Shown: positions 1 to 9,785 of the stretch, one piece after another
How positions within the stretch are numbered: the stretch's first letter is position 1
How the letters are laid out: each line of letters starts with the position of its first letter
Origin: Phlegmacium glaucopus
Taxonomy: Eukaryota; Basidiomycota; Agaricomycetes; Agaricales; Cortinariaceae
Length of the DNA: 28,776 nt
NCBI GenBank assembly: GCA_015039465.1
Contig: MU130178.1
Location: 184,111 to 212,886 of the forward strand
Direction: 5' to 3'
Position numbers and translations under genes: made by a program
The notes under the pieces: model-generated
Seen by the model: the letters and a program-made list of their open reading frames with translations, nothing else
What the model was told of the DNA's origin: nothing
Databases searched by the model: none

Positions 1-526
1 TCTTTCCGTGGCACATTGCACCCGTGCCCGTGCATTGGGCGCAGGCCGGCCGGTTTTCCTCCATGGTCGGAGCTACTTCCTATGATTTCATTAGTGTTGC
101 GTTTTTTCTTTTATTTTCAAATCCACTTACTTTGTCATTTATTTTCCTTTTCTTGGGGACGCTGGGCCCCGGCTCCGTCCCGTTGTTTTCCTCTTCTACT
201 TCCTCTTCGTCTAAGTCAATTACTTCCACTTCCCTCCTCTTCCGCTCCTCTTCTTTCCGAGCCTGCTGCATTTCCAGCAGCTTCCGCTGCTGCTCCGCTC
301 TGCTCCTCTGCTCCGCCTCTACTCTCTTCCTCTCCTCCTCCGCTCTCCGCTTCTCCTCCTCCCGCGCCCGCTGCTCTGCAGCTGCCGCTGCCTCCAGCTC
401 CATCAACTCCTTCCCCTCCGCCTCCCGCGCACGCTCTTCCGCCTCCCGCTTGCTCCGGATCCGAGCCCGGGCCTCTTCCAACTTAGCCTGCTGGGAGGAA
501 CCAGCGTTGTTGTTGTTGTTGTTCAT
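1..526 (-). pseudogene. Gag-like protein, N-terminal part, with in-frame stop
   Basis: The ORF starts at 526 with an Asn run and continues for 148 codons. Residues about 15-105 are almost wholly Glu, Arg, Ala and Lys in a pattern expected of a long coiled coil. An acidic patch and a basic KKRK stretch follow, as in capsid precursors of fungal LTR elements. A TAG at 82-80 interrupts the frame, but the same frame reads on to the edge and contains a cysteine motif, C-x2-C-x6-C (ACAQC...AMC), of the zinc-binding type seen in such proteins. CAG->TAG would explain the stop. The long opposite-strand ORFs here are shadows of this biased composition. The retroelement assignment rests mainly on the LTR directly upstream. 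Confidence 0.6.
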
Positions 527-667
527 GATGGTTGTTTTAGAGGATGATGGTTAAGGAAGTTATCCGAAGTGAAGAATCTCAACCAGTCTCCGGCGGTCTT
601 TATACCACGCCAACCTCGCACGGACCAACACGTGGCCTCGAGGGTCTCGGCCTTGACAGGGAGGTAC

Positions 668-1253
668 TGTTACATTCCGTCACATTCCGTCACACGTTAC
701 TCCGGTCCGACTCCGTTGGAGTCGTTTCCGGTAGTCCGTACTCCGTTCCAGTACTTTCCCTTGTCTCCGACTCTACTCCTCCTACGTCCGACTCCGAGAC
801 TTCTCCGTATCATTCCGACTCTTCCGACGATATTCCAAACACATTACCACACCTTCGTCATAACAACTATTCCTTTGTCATCACTTTCCCACCATCAGTC
901 AGCACACCAGCCATGGATTATTCACCCAAGAATGCAGGACCTTTCCCGGGAGCAGAACGCAGCACTTATATTTATATTCTATATTTCAGTTGCAATTCTC
1001 TTTATATTTAAAGTACTCGAACTTGTATGTTTTCCCTTAGTTCGAATATCAACTTAGTTCCCCTCCTCTTGTTTTCCTCTAAGTCACTGAGGTCTTCCGA
1101 CTTGTTACTTTATTCTTCCGTTCCGAAATCAGGACACCTTAGGAGCTGGGCGGCACAGCACATACGCTGAGGCCAACGTCCTTTCCGGGTTACTGTTCCG
1201 GTTCCGTTCCGGAGTAACTCCGACGTGACTTCTCCTTTGCTTTAAACTTAACA
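668..1253 (-). repeat. LTR (5' LTR of the element above)
   Basis: On the minus strand it starts TGTTAAGTTTAAAGC and ends GGAATGTAACA, so it has canonical TG..CA ends. It matches 16841-17418 along its whole length with scattered substitutions and small indels. Its interior is rich in CGGAGT-like words, which produce spurious ORFs. Length is about 586 bp. Confidence 0.85.
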
Positions 1254-1257
1254 TACT

Positions 1258-1880
1258 CTACTTATACAAAATAAAACAATAAACTCTTTTGTGTAATTGT
1301 TTTGGGTTTGCTGTGACCCATTATTGGTCCCTCTGCAACCCATTATTTTCCTTATTGTTATTCCGGCTAATTATTTGTAACCATTCTGCAAGTATCCATT
1401 TTGGGTTTGTATCCAGTAGCCCAGCTCTCTTTATTTACTCATGTGTTCTCTTTGTAACTCTTGTGACTTTTGTAACTCTTGTGACTTTACTTTGGTTAAA
1501 GTACAAGTCTTCATCTTCTGCCTTTAGACATAGAATTTTTAATGCATGGATAATTTCCCCACTTATTGTAGACTTAGTAATTACATAAATTGCAATATAT
1601 TCCTTGTTGACTATCACAGATATTCATGGTTTTAGTCAGGAAATTCTGAAGGTTTTAGGCAGTATGATAATTAGGTGAATTCACACCATAAATATCTCCA
1701 GCCTTATGTTATGAATTATTCATTGCAATGTCTGTTTTGATCAACTGGTATAGTCAATACCATTGATCCTTTACTGTATCAGCTTGCACCCATAGTTTAG
1801 TTTTTAATAATTAAATTAGGGATATTTCCAGAAAAATAAGTATATCCGTGCATATACATATTTACACCGTATCAACACAT
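1258..1880 (+). repeat. Internally deleted copy of the 2-kb element at 19.99-21.99 kb
   Basis: Two blocks match the later locus in the same order and orientation: 1258-1450 with about 19993-20190 (sharing ACTTATACAAAATAAAACA and TTGCTGTGACC), and about 1485-1877 with 21610-21990. The second match is strong and ends in both copies at ATTTACACC(G/A)TATCA. The 1.4 kb between the blocks at the later locus is absent here. The LTR ending at 1253 abuts the left edge and probably truncated the copy. It has no coding content. Confidence 0.6.
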
Positions 1881-2239
1881 GTATGTGATGTGAATAGTAG
1901 AATGATTGTCTTGTTGCATGCTACCCAGGGGATAAAGGGATGGTCCATGGTCAGGAACATATTGATGGTGTAGACAATGGTAAGAATAGTGAAATATATT
2001 GGGGAAGTGATAAATGATGAGGAAGATAATGCTGAATGAACAATTTGTTGATCAGGAACACAATTCAGGGTGAATTCTAAAATGGATTAATGAATTCAAA
2101 ATACAATTTATTTTCATGATGGCAATTTTTATGGTTTTTACCCATGCTATCAATCAATATTGGTACACAATAATGTTCATAACAGGTTGTTAGGTACTAC
2201 AACAACAAAAATGCATGACAACAAGCCCCAACAACCACA
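1881..2239. other. No gene seen
   Basis: AT-rich sequence without a coding frame, splice pattern or recognisable repeat end. Confidence 0.6.
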
Positions 2240-2594
2240 TTAACTACCAGTACTTTACCCTCCCCCACACATTCTGCTTGGATCCAAGCAGATCCAAGCA
2301 GTCTGAGCAGGTCCAAGCAGATTCCAAGTGGAATGGTCAGAGTCTGAGCAGATTCTGAGCAGATTCCAAGTGGATCCCAGAAAATAAGACACAAATTTAT
2401 TGGGAAAATACTTCTGTTAAGGTTTTGTTAAGGTTGGGGAGGTATATAGGTTCCATTCCTAGCAGTCCAAGTGGATCCAAGCAGGTCTGAGAAAATTCCA
2501 CTCGGAATACACCCAAAAAGTGCTCAGAATCTGCTTGGATCCAAGCAGAATCCACTCAGAATGTGTGGGGGAGAGTAAAGTCCTCTTAACTACC
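2240..2594. mobile_element. MITE-like element with CTCCCCCAC terminal inverted repeats
   Basis: Inverted termini read ACTTTACCCTCCCCCACAC at 2252 and, reversed, ACTTTACTCTCCCCCACAC ending at 2581; the similarity runs into ATTCTG. The interior is built from degenerate words such as GATCCAAGCAG and TCTGAGCAG. TTAACTACC (9 bp) stands on both sides at 2240-2248 and 2586-2594, a likely target-site duplication, although a few bases lie between it and the clear inverted repeat. It has no ORF of note. The same terminus appears at 19610-19630 and 24413-24433. Confidence 0.65.
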
Positions 2595-2888
2595 CACTCA
2601 GGGGGCTCCTTTTTTATTTAATTATAGCCAATGGTACATGACAACAACTAGCACCAATGACCTACAACTACAACAGACCACAATGATGACATATGACCAC
2701 CACCATGCATTATGACAGCCACCACCACATACAATGACCACTACAACTTACAACAATAACTACAACTACAACTTACAATGATAACATGACCATAGCACAA
2801 CATACAGCAACAAATGACAACCTACAACTTGTCCAATGACATGCAACAACATACAATGATATATGACTACCTACAACAATGTACAACA
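2595..2888. repeat. ACAAC-rich low-complexity repeat
   Basis: Long runs of CTACAAC, ACAACA and TACAATGA words with no open frame. Related pieces, each near a CTCCC..CAGGGGG..TTTTTTAT module, occur at about 3555-3720 and 4085-4265, so this is a dispersed low-complexity family. Confidence 0.6.
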
Positions 2889-3554
2889 AGTACAACAAGT
2901 GTTTGAAGGTCTGGTTCATTGAACTTAAAAAAAACTACAACTGAACTGGGCTAAACTGCAAAAAGTTAGACCTTACTTGGTGAACATAACCTATATAACA
3001 TCTCATAGTTGTGTTTTTTGAGATGTATAGCCTTGTTATCACCATAAGAACTTTGCAGTGGACTAGTGTATACTTTACTAGTGTTAGGGGATACATATTG
3101 TATCCACCCCTAGGTACGCTTAGTATTGCTTTACTTTCATTTTACTCTATGATTGTATTACATACCACATCCCCCATCCTACCCTTTACAGACACCTTCT
3201 TATTGTTGTAGTAGTTGACCCTTTGCCAATGTCAGTTTCTATCCTTGTTATCTTGACATGCCCTACCCTTCTATTATGTACTAGCCATATATAGTTGTAT
3301 TGCTTCCCATGCATGTAGTATATAGGTGTAAGGTGGTTATTGAAGATAACCACCTTAGAGTTCGAACTTGATTCACGGGTTCTACATATCCTCTAACAAC
3401 TAGATGGTTTACAACTAGTATTAATATCAGTTTTAGTCGGTTTGAACCAGTTTTTTTGGGGTCCTACCATATTAGGCAACCAGTTGCAGTTGCAGTTCAT
3501 CCAAGTTTGGCAAAAAAACTGTACCAAACCAGACTTTCAAACACTAAGCACAAC
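2889..3554. mobile_element. hAT-like MITE, copy 1
   Basis: The element spans 2897-3546. It starts AAGTGTTTGAAGGTCTGG and ends CCAGACTTTCAAACACTA, an imperfect inverted pair. The flanking 8-mers AGTACAAC (2889-2896) and AGCACAAC (3547-3554) match at 7 of 8 positions, as for a hAT target-site duplication. The host sequence is itself ACAAC-rich, so this alone is weak; the family likeness to the copies at 17931 and 26944 supports it. There is no transposase. Confidence 0.55.
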
Positions 3555-3723
3555 AACATACTACAAGCTACAACAACTTACAACAACCTACTATGGCTTA
3601 CAATGGCCACAATGACTTATGGCATCCACAACAACCACAGCAACTCCCCTATCCAAGGTATTTTTAATTTTTCAAAATATAAGCTAACAGTGTTAGGGCA
3701 ACTGCAATGCTGACTTAGTCAAG

Positions 3724-3823
3724 CTAGCAGGGGATCCAAAGTTAATAATATTTCAAAGGGATATCTACAAGTGACTCACCTAGCAGGGGATCCAAAGAGG
3801 AAAGGATGGGGATCCCTGCTAGG
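3724..3823. repeat. Short direct and inverted repeat around GGGGATCC
   Basis: CTAGCAGGGGATCCAAAG occurs at 3724 and again at 3780. The second copy pairs with GGATCCCTGCTAGG at 3810-3823 to give a hairpin of about 14 bp stem and 16 nt loop. It may be a small fold-back remnant. Confidence 0.5.
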
Positions 3824-4265
3824 CTGTGGGGTATTTAAGTACTAATATGGACATAATGGAGATATAAAATAAATAAAGGAATGATACAATAATAATTAAT
3901 TAATTAATTAAGAAGTGGTGTGATGTGAAAAATAAAAATAAAAGACAGAGCGAACCAGAGGATTGGAGTTGGAGTGGAGTTATGGAGTTACGGAGTAAAC
4001 CGGTGACGGAAGCGGAGTTGGACGGAAGGTCAGAGGTCATCGGAAAGGCGGGATGTATGATTCTAAGGTTGAGGTTTGGGTTGAAATCAGGTGTCCCCTA
4101 ACAAACAGGACATGCCATGACAACAACCAGATGCATGGACCACCAGCAACCTCCCATCCAGGGGGTATTTTTTATGTATATTATCCTAAATATAGGCTAA
4201 GGAATGACCATGACAGACTGCAGCAGCCCCTTCTCACCAGGAGGGGGTTCTTTTTTGAATGTAAG
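3824..4265. other. No gene; fragments of repeats
   Basis: Contains a TTAA run near 3897-3912 and a CGGAGT-rich patch at about 3945-4050 resembling the composition of the LTRs in this window. An ACAAC/CAGGGGG module follows at 4085-4265. No coding signal was found. Confidence 0.5.
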
Positions 4266-4985
4266 TCTTAGATGTATTAATTACCATATCCCCTGCACTT
4301 GGGTTATTTATATTTAATTTAAACTGTTCTCTTTCTTAAATCAATTGTAAATAAATAGCTAAATAATAATATATTGACTTGAGAGAAATGATAGCCTTGG
4401 AAGGCTGGAAATCCTTGGAAACAATTGGAAATCCTTGGAAATAATTGAAATTCCCTGGAAAGTGTGTTGGAATTCCAATTAGAAAAGGTGGGGACTGTAA
4501 AGTATTGATGAGTTTATAGTGAGACACAGCATCAAATTCTTTCAATTGGCAAGGGTGGGGGGACCATAAAGACCTATTTTAGATATTTATTTTTACTTTT
4601 GAATTGAATGGTAGAGTTCAAAGGAAGTGTTGTAATTCTGGAGCCTTGTGTAAGCATGTGCAATGGACCAAAATTTCCATTTTAAGTGCTGTTATTGTTT
4701 TCTTTGTAGGTTACCCCATTTTACCTTAATAAGTATCCAAACTGACTAAATATTATTGTACTTACCTATCTGTTTGCCTCATAAGCCTGCTGAGATCAGA
4801 TAATATGTGTTTCTGGTTATTGTTATATCTACAGAAAGACTATGTTCTGTTTCTGTTGAAAAGTGCAGCTCTTTTTTATTTTGTGCTAAAACTTATAAAT
4901 TTAACTTTCTGTTCCAAAGCATAGTAGAATTGAAAATAAGTAAGATAAAATACAAACACTTTTATACTTTGATGATTGGGTCACT
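4266..4985. other. No gene seen; GGAAATCCTTGG repeats
   Basis: AT-rich spacer downstream of the minus-strand receptor. A cluster of GGAAATCCTTGGAAA words lies at about 4385-4470. No poly(A) or terminator element could be fixed. Confidence 0.5.
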
Positions 4986-5746
4986 TCAGTCTCTTCCTAT
5001 TGTCTTCTTTATATTCATGACTTCAAACTCCAGCTGCTCTGCCTCAAACTGCCTGCCCTGACTAAGGTATGTGCTTGCTAGATTTTCCATACTTGTAAGG
5101 GTGTTTGGATGTTCTGTACCAAGCAGCTTCTTCCTCATGTTCATAACTTGAACTTGCAGTTGTTCTGCCTCATTCCACCTCCCCTGATCCCTGTAGGTGT
5201 TGGATAGATTTGCCATACTCTTGAGGGTGTCTGGATGTTTTTCACCAAGCAGCTTCTTGCTCATGTTCATAACTTGAACCTGCAACTGCTCTGCTTCATT
5301 CAACATTCCCTGATGTCTGTATATTCTTCCTAGATTTTCCATACTTCTAAGGGTGTCTGGATGTTCTGCACCAAGTAGCTTCTTCATCATGTCCATAACT
5401 TGAACCTGCATCTGTTCTGCCTCATTCCACCTTCCCTGATCCCTGTATGTGCTTGCTAAATCAGTCATACTTATGAGGGTGTCTGGGTGTTCTGCATAAA
5501 ATAGCTTCTTCCTCATGTCCAAAACTTGAATATTCAGCTGCTCTGCCTCATTCCACCTTCCCTGATCACTGTAAGTGTTTGCTAGATTTGCCATATTGTT
5601 GATGGTGTCTGGATGTTCTGCACCAAGGAGCTTCTTCATCATGTCCATAACTTGAACCTGCAGTTGTTCTGCCTCATTCCACCTCCCCTGATACCTGTAT
5701 GTGCTTGCTATATTTGCCATACTTCTGAGGGTGTCTGAGGGTGTCT
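4986..5746 (-). pseudogene. TPR tail of receptor A, out of frame after the 10-bp duplication
   Basis: Directly below the duplication the TPR coding continues in another frame without a stop to 4986. It holds six more QGRWNEAEQL-type repeats and a degenerate last repeat ending MNIKKTIGRD. The paralogue has the equivalent end (MNIRKRTG), so this is the ancestral C-terminus. The tail is still open and well conserved, so the frameshift is recent, polymorphic or an assembly error. An internal ATG near 5762 could start a TPR-only protein, but nothing suggests that it does. Confidence 0.8.
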
Positions 5747-6715
5747 GGATGTTCTGCACCAAGTAGCTTCTTGCTCATGTCCACAACTTGAACCTGCAGC
5801 TGCTCTGCCTCATTCCACCTTCCCTGATGCCTGTATGTGTTTGCTAGATTTGTCATACTGCTGAGGGTGTCTGGATGTTCTGCACCAAGTAGCTTCTTGC
5901 TCATGTCCATACCTTGAACCTGCAGCTGCTCTGCCTCATTCCACCTCCCCTGATACATGTATGTGCTTGCAATATTTGCCATACATCTGAGGGTGTTTGG
6001 ATGTTCTGTACCAAGTAGCTTCTTGCTCATGTCCATAGCTTGAACCTGCAGCTGCTCTGCCTCATCCCACCTTCCCTGATGCCTATATGTGATTGCTAGA
6101 TTTGCTATACTGTTAAGGGTCTTTGGATGTTCTGCACCAAGCAGCTTCTTCAGAATCTCCATAACTTGAATGTCCAGCTGCTCTGCCTCATTCCACCTTC
6201 CCTGATTACCATATATATTTGCTAGATTTGCCATACTGTTAAGGGTGTCTGGATGTTCTGTACCAAGTAGTGTCTTCATCATGTCCATAGCTTGAACCTG
6301 CATCTGCTCTGCCTCATTCCACTTTCCCTGTTTATTGTATGTGTTTGCTAGATTTGTTATACTGTTGAGGGTGTTTGGATGTTCTGCACCAAGCAGCTTC
6401 TTCCTCATGTCCAAGACTTGAATATCCAGCTGCTCTGCCTCATTCCACCTTCCCTGATTACTGTATGTGCATGCTATGTTTACCATACTGATGAGAGTGT
6501 TTGAATGTCCTGCACCAAGCAACTTCTTCATCAGCTCCATAACTTGAATGTCCAGCTGCTCTGCCTCAGTCCACCTCCCCTGATCACTGTACATGGATGC
6601 TAGATTTGCCATACTCTTCAGGGTCTCTGGATGTTTTGCACCAAGCAGCTTCTTCCTCATGTCCATAATATCAACCTTCAGCTGCTCTGCATTGTCCCAA
6701 TCTCCATTCTCCCTC
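5010..6715 (-). repeat. Array of about 14 TPR-coding repeats of 126 bp
   Basis: Each unit encodes about 42 residues of the kinesin-light-chain-like TPR type with the consensus GRWNEAEQL, MDM(R/S)KKLLGAEHPDTL and SMANLA.TY. Eight copies precede and six follow the frameshift. Neighbouring units are very similar at the DNA level. This suggests homogenisation by unequal crossing-over or gene conversion, as is known for repeat domains of fungal NLRs. Confidence 0.85.
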
Positions 6716-8801
6716 ATTACTAGTGCAAAATTGGTCCATTTATCATCATAGTACTGCTTCTTAAGTCCTATCTGCCTTCCATATAGCTCATTTGCCTTGA
6801 TATGTGGAAACACTAACCGTCGCAGTGCATAATCCTGACTTTTAAATCTCCATGGAATTGCACAGGACAATATTATGCTTCCCATCTCACACATTCTTTG
6901 CTGGTCATAATTTGACATCCTCTCCCGGCTCCAGTAGTGCACCAGAGGATGAATAGACAACATTTTAGATGATTGTCCTCTTTTCATCAAGGAGAAAGAT
7001 AGCAGGACACTAATGCCATGTCCAAAGATGAACTCATCCCAGTGACCATCATTGTCCAAGCCAAGCAGAGTATAGTCCAATAAAGTGACTGCCTGAGGTA
7101 TCTTTTCAGCTATGTCATTATCAACATGTTTCATGGCCTCCTCAGCAGCAGATTGGAATATGTCTTTAGATATATTACTATGATGATAGAAAGCACATAT
7201 TTGAAGAATTAGGATTGCAGCCTGGGCTGCTTGTGCATCTCCAGTAGTGGAATGTCCACCAGCCCTCCTTTCTATTTCTTTGAAAGAAAGATCCCAAGTC
7301 CCATACACTGTTTTATCATACTTTGATGCTCCAGTGAATGTAGCATCTGACATAAGAGCCTTACGATGCACTGAGAATTGCCTCAGATATTGATCAATAT
7401 CACATTTCCCAGCCTCAATATAGGCCCCAGCATGATCAATAGCAAGAGGAATGCAGCCAAGTTCAGTCACAATCATTTTGGCAGCTTCTACATGCTCAGC
7501 CAATGGATCCAAACAGCTGGCTTTAAGAAGTAGAGCTATAGCATCTGACTCCTCCATTCCATGGATCTCAATTTTGTTCTCAAATGATACAATCCTTCCC
7601 ATGAATTTGTTTCTGCTGGTAATCAGGATATTACCTCTGTTACCTGGAGGGATGAACTTGGCCACCACTTCTGGAGGAGGATCATCAGCATTATCAAATA
7701 TGATCAACCATTCTTCTTGGAGAGAAGATATCCACTGCAGGACAGACTCAACTGAGCCATCCACACCAGAATCTTGTGCAGCAGGAACACTAGATATGCC
7801 CTTGAGAGACATTTCCATGCTCTCCTGAGAGGAAGCATCAACCCAGAAGACATGTGGAAAACTATCAAGAAATGAATCTGGTGTTGTGAATGGCAAAGCA
7901 ATGATCCTTACTTGTCCAACATTTCTTCTATGAACTTGAGACAAATCTGGGTCTTCCCAATCCCTCCCAATCCCCAGAGGAGACAAGAGCACCTTGACAT
8001 CAGTCTACTATTAGTACGATGAACAAAGATCTTCTTGAGTTTATTGAGTACATCCTGCCGTCCAGTAAAGATTGGACTGGAGTTGGGTTTTTGAGTTACA
8101 GGGATGTTTATCTGCTTTTTCCTAGTATTGGCAGGGAGCATATTGACATTGTTCTGTATGTACAATTAGTGCTAAGTCATATACACGACTTACGAGGAAG
8201 ACTTACAAAAGTGCCGCCAGTGATGAGGACATTCTGGGCATTCGCAAAGAGACCCGGGACAGATTGTTGAGCCTACTGATCATGAGCAAAACTGAGAACA
8301 CACGGTGTAAGCAATTCACCGAAGGATTTTGTTCCAATTCCGTGGATCCCAAGTTCGAAGTGGAGACTTGGAGTTCATGGGTAGTCTGCTCGACGGCGCT
8401 GATTGAGTAATCACGGATGAGATGGGCGAAGTTGAACACTCACGTTACCACCAGTGTCTGGAACGCTTACAGGAGCAAGATCATTGATCGCCAGAGCGGA
8501 AACCGAGGTAGAGACTCGGGGGTCATGGGCAGTCGTCTGATGGATGAAGATGGTTAGGTACTTAAGGATGCGATGGGCGAAGTTGAACACTCACGGTAGC
8601 GCCGGCGACTTGAACAACTTGTGCGCTTGTAGTCGCAGCACTAGCGAGGATGGATGGCGTGGGATCAGCGGCGCTTGTTATAATTGTCGATGTCGAAGTT
8701 GCTGGTTCAGGGCTTGAATCCAGAGCATCGTTGATGGTCAGAGATGAATGTTTTTGTTTCTTAGACTTGACAGATTTCTTAAAACTGCTGCGGCGCTTCA
8801 T
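5674..8801 (-). CDS. NB-ARC/TPR receptor (fungal NLR), copy A, frameshifted near the C-terminus
   Basis: A predicted STAND immune or recognition switch acting in the cytosol. I read six exons on the minus strand: 8801-8595, 8536-8444, 8385-8320, 8272-8207, 8153-7912 and 7861-5674, with GT..AG introns. All phases fit and give 953 codons. The start at 8801 matches the paralogue and opens a Lys-rich N-terminus (KRRSSFKKSVKSKKQK). The motif LFANAQNVLITGGTF is at residues about 130-144. The NB-ARC core follows: Walker A GLGGIGKT 205-212, Walker B WLIIFDNADD about 276-285, sensor GNILITSRN about 301-309, GCIPLA about 360-365, and IHPLVHYW (MHD-equivalent) about 528-535. TPRs of 42 residues begin near 610. 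A 10-bp tandem duplication at 5727-5746 shifts the frame, and the product ends after a novel tail at 5674. No N-terminal effector enzyme domain is visible. The exon map is my inference; the domain call is secure. Confidence 0.85.
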
Positions 8802-8873
8802 ATCGATGAAGGTGTGAACAGTAAGTTGTGAGCGACCAAGGCGATGAGTGTCAATGAGAAAGGTACCACTCAA

Positions 8874-8881
8874 TTATATAA
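8874..8881 (-). promoter_or_regulatory. TATA-like box of receptor A
   Basis: TATATAAT on the minus strand lies about 75 bp upstream of the chosen ATG at 8801. The spacing suits a short 5' UTR. It is weak evidence by itself in AT-rich DNA. Confidence 0.4.
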
Positions 8882-8985
8882 GCAGTGATCCTGCGAGTTA
8901 CAACTAAGTTCCAACCCCACGCACACTTGCTACAACTTTGGTTGTTCGTTAATCTTCTATCCGGTCCTTCCTTTCATTCTCCAAT

Positions 8986-9188
8986 ATGTCCCGTAATGGT
9001 ACAACATCACTATTTAAAACCCCAGCTAGTGCCTCGGCCGGTCCTTTCTCGTGGTTCCCAACCTATCTCTGTGGTGCGTAAGTTAGTAATTTTTTGATCC
9101 TTGACTGAGTACCCTCCATCAAATTCGCAGCTTCCACGCGATGGTCAAGGACTCCAAGAATTATGAGCAAAAAAAGTCCGCGTTCTAG
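8986..9188 (+). pseudogene. Unrecognised short two-exon frame
   Basis: ATG at 8986 opens 92 nt (MSRNGTTSLFKTPASASAG...), followed by a well-formed intron, 9078-9130 (GTAAGT..CGCAG, 53 nt). A second exon then reads HAMVKDSKNYEQKKSAF and stops at TAG 9186-9188. The splice signals look real, but the 49-residue product is not recognised. It may be the 5' end of a decayed gene, perhaps unrelated to the tRNA ligase fragment downstream. Start, function and integrity are all uncertain. Confidence 0.3.
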
Positions 9189-9399
9189 AAGCCTGACCAG
9201 TAGACCACGCCGGGACTCATGCAAGACCTCGAAGAACGTCGCGCTGAATCGCAATCTTTCTTTCACCAAGCTTCAAGTCAATAACGAGATGTGAGAGTTG
9301 AAATAAATTCAGGAGGAATTGTCTGTTACGAGAAACAGCACGAAACAACTCAAGGGGGCGTTACCAAGATGTTGTCTATTTTCTACCTTCTTATTTTTC

Positions 9400-9785
9400 C
9401 TTCGAACACAGGCAAAACCTCTCTTTCGTGGCGCTAGCTCATATTTCTGGATTCGTTCATACTTAACACAAAATGACGATGTCCATGTCAAAAAACCCGA
9501 ACCAATATTCATCAAAAATGTAGCCGACCTCTTGCACAAACATGACGTCGTGATCGCAGACAAGTAATATTTTTAATCTCTTCTTCTCACATCGCCCTCA
9601 TCTAACTCCTACGATAGTCTTGATCAACCCCGCGTACAATACACCGTATCTGCGGCGACCGTGTCCAAGAATGCGGTGATAACACCAGACCTTACGAGCA
9701 GACACATTTACCAAATCCCACGAAGGAGTCATTTGGACGTTCATCAACTCTCTTCAGGAGCTCACTCCCCGCAAGGAAAAGGATG
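9400..9785 (+). pseudogene. TRL1: tRNA ligase kinase-domain fragment (pseudogene)
   Basis: Fungal TRL1 seals tRNA halves after intron removal; its central kinase domain phosphorylates the 5'-OH end. Pieces of that domain appear in order but in different frames: a P-loop remnant NTGKTSLS (about 9406-9429), VALAHISGFVHT (about 9430-9466), TQNDDVHVKKPEP and FIKNVADLLHKHDVVIADK (about 9470-9562), a GTAAT..ATAG intron-like gap, TIHRICGDRVQECGDN (about 9630-9680), and HEGVIWTFINSLQELTP (about 9719-9770). These match the order of the family: P-loop, QNDD, VIVD/VIAD-(K/R), RV..RGNN and the GIMNGFL-like helix. The NNH after VIADK and the following helix are missing. The ligase and phosphodiesterase domains are absent. 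Frameshifts and losses make it non-functional, so an intact TRL1 must exist elsewhere because the enzyme is essential. Confidence 0.75.

Larger units (their letters stand above)
1..1253 (-). mobile_element. 5' part of an LTR retrotransposon (leaves the window)
   Basis: Read on the minus strand this is a 5' LTR (1253 to 668), a leader of about 140 nt (667 to 527) and then the start of a Gag-like ORF at 526 that runs to the left edge. The LTR has a partner at 16841-17418, which fixes its ends. No convincing primer-binding site beginning TGG lies directly behind the LTR, so the superfamily is not settled; a Gypsy type is an inference. Protease, reverse transcriptase and integrase would lie outside the window. 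The 3' LTR and target duplication cannot be seen. Confidence 0.75.

Noticed and set aside
24..554. Plus-strand ORFs of 156-176 codons rich in Ser, Pro and Leu
   Set aside because: They are the antisense of the Glu/Arg-rich Gag-like frame; low-complexity composition keeps the opposite strand open.
5010..6715. Regular repeats resembling a CRISPR-like array
   Set aside because: The 126-bp units are coding TPR repeats without spacers, in a eukaryotic intron-containing gene.
5674..7992. Start of receptor A at 7992 as a single-exon gene
   Set aside because: The first 44 codons of that ORF are the P-loop exon read in the wrong frame plus intron. The GLGGIGKT motif is in the upstream exon, and the intron 7911-7862 matches its counterpart in receptor B.
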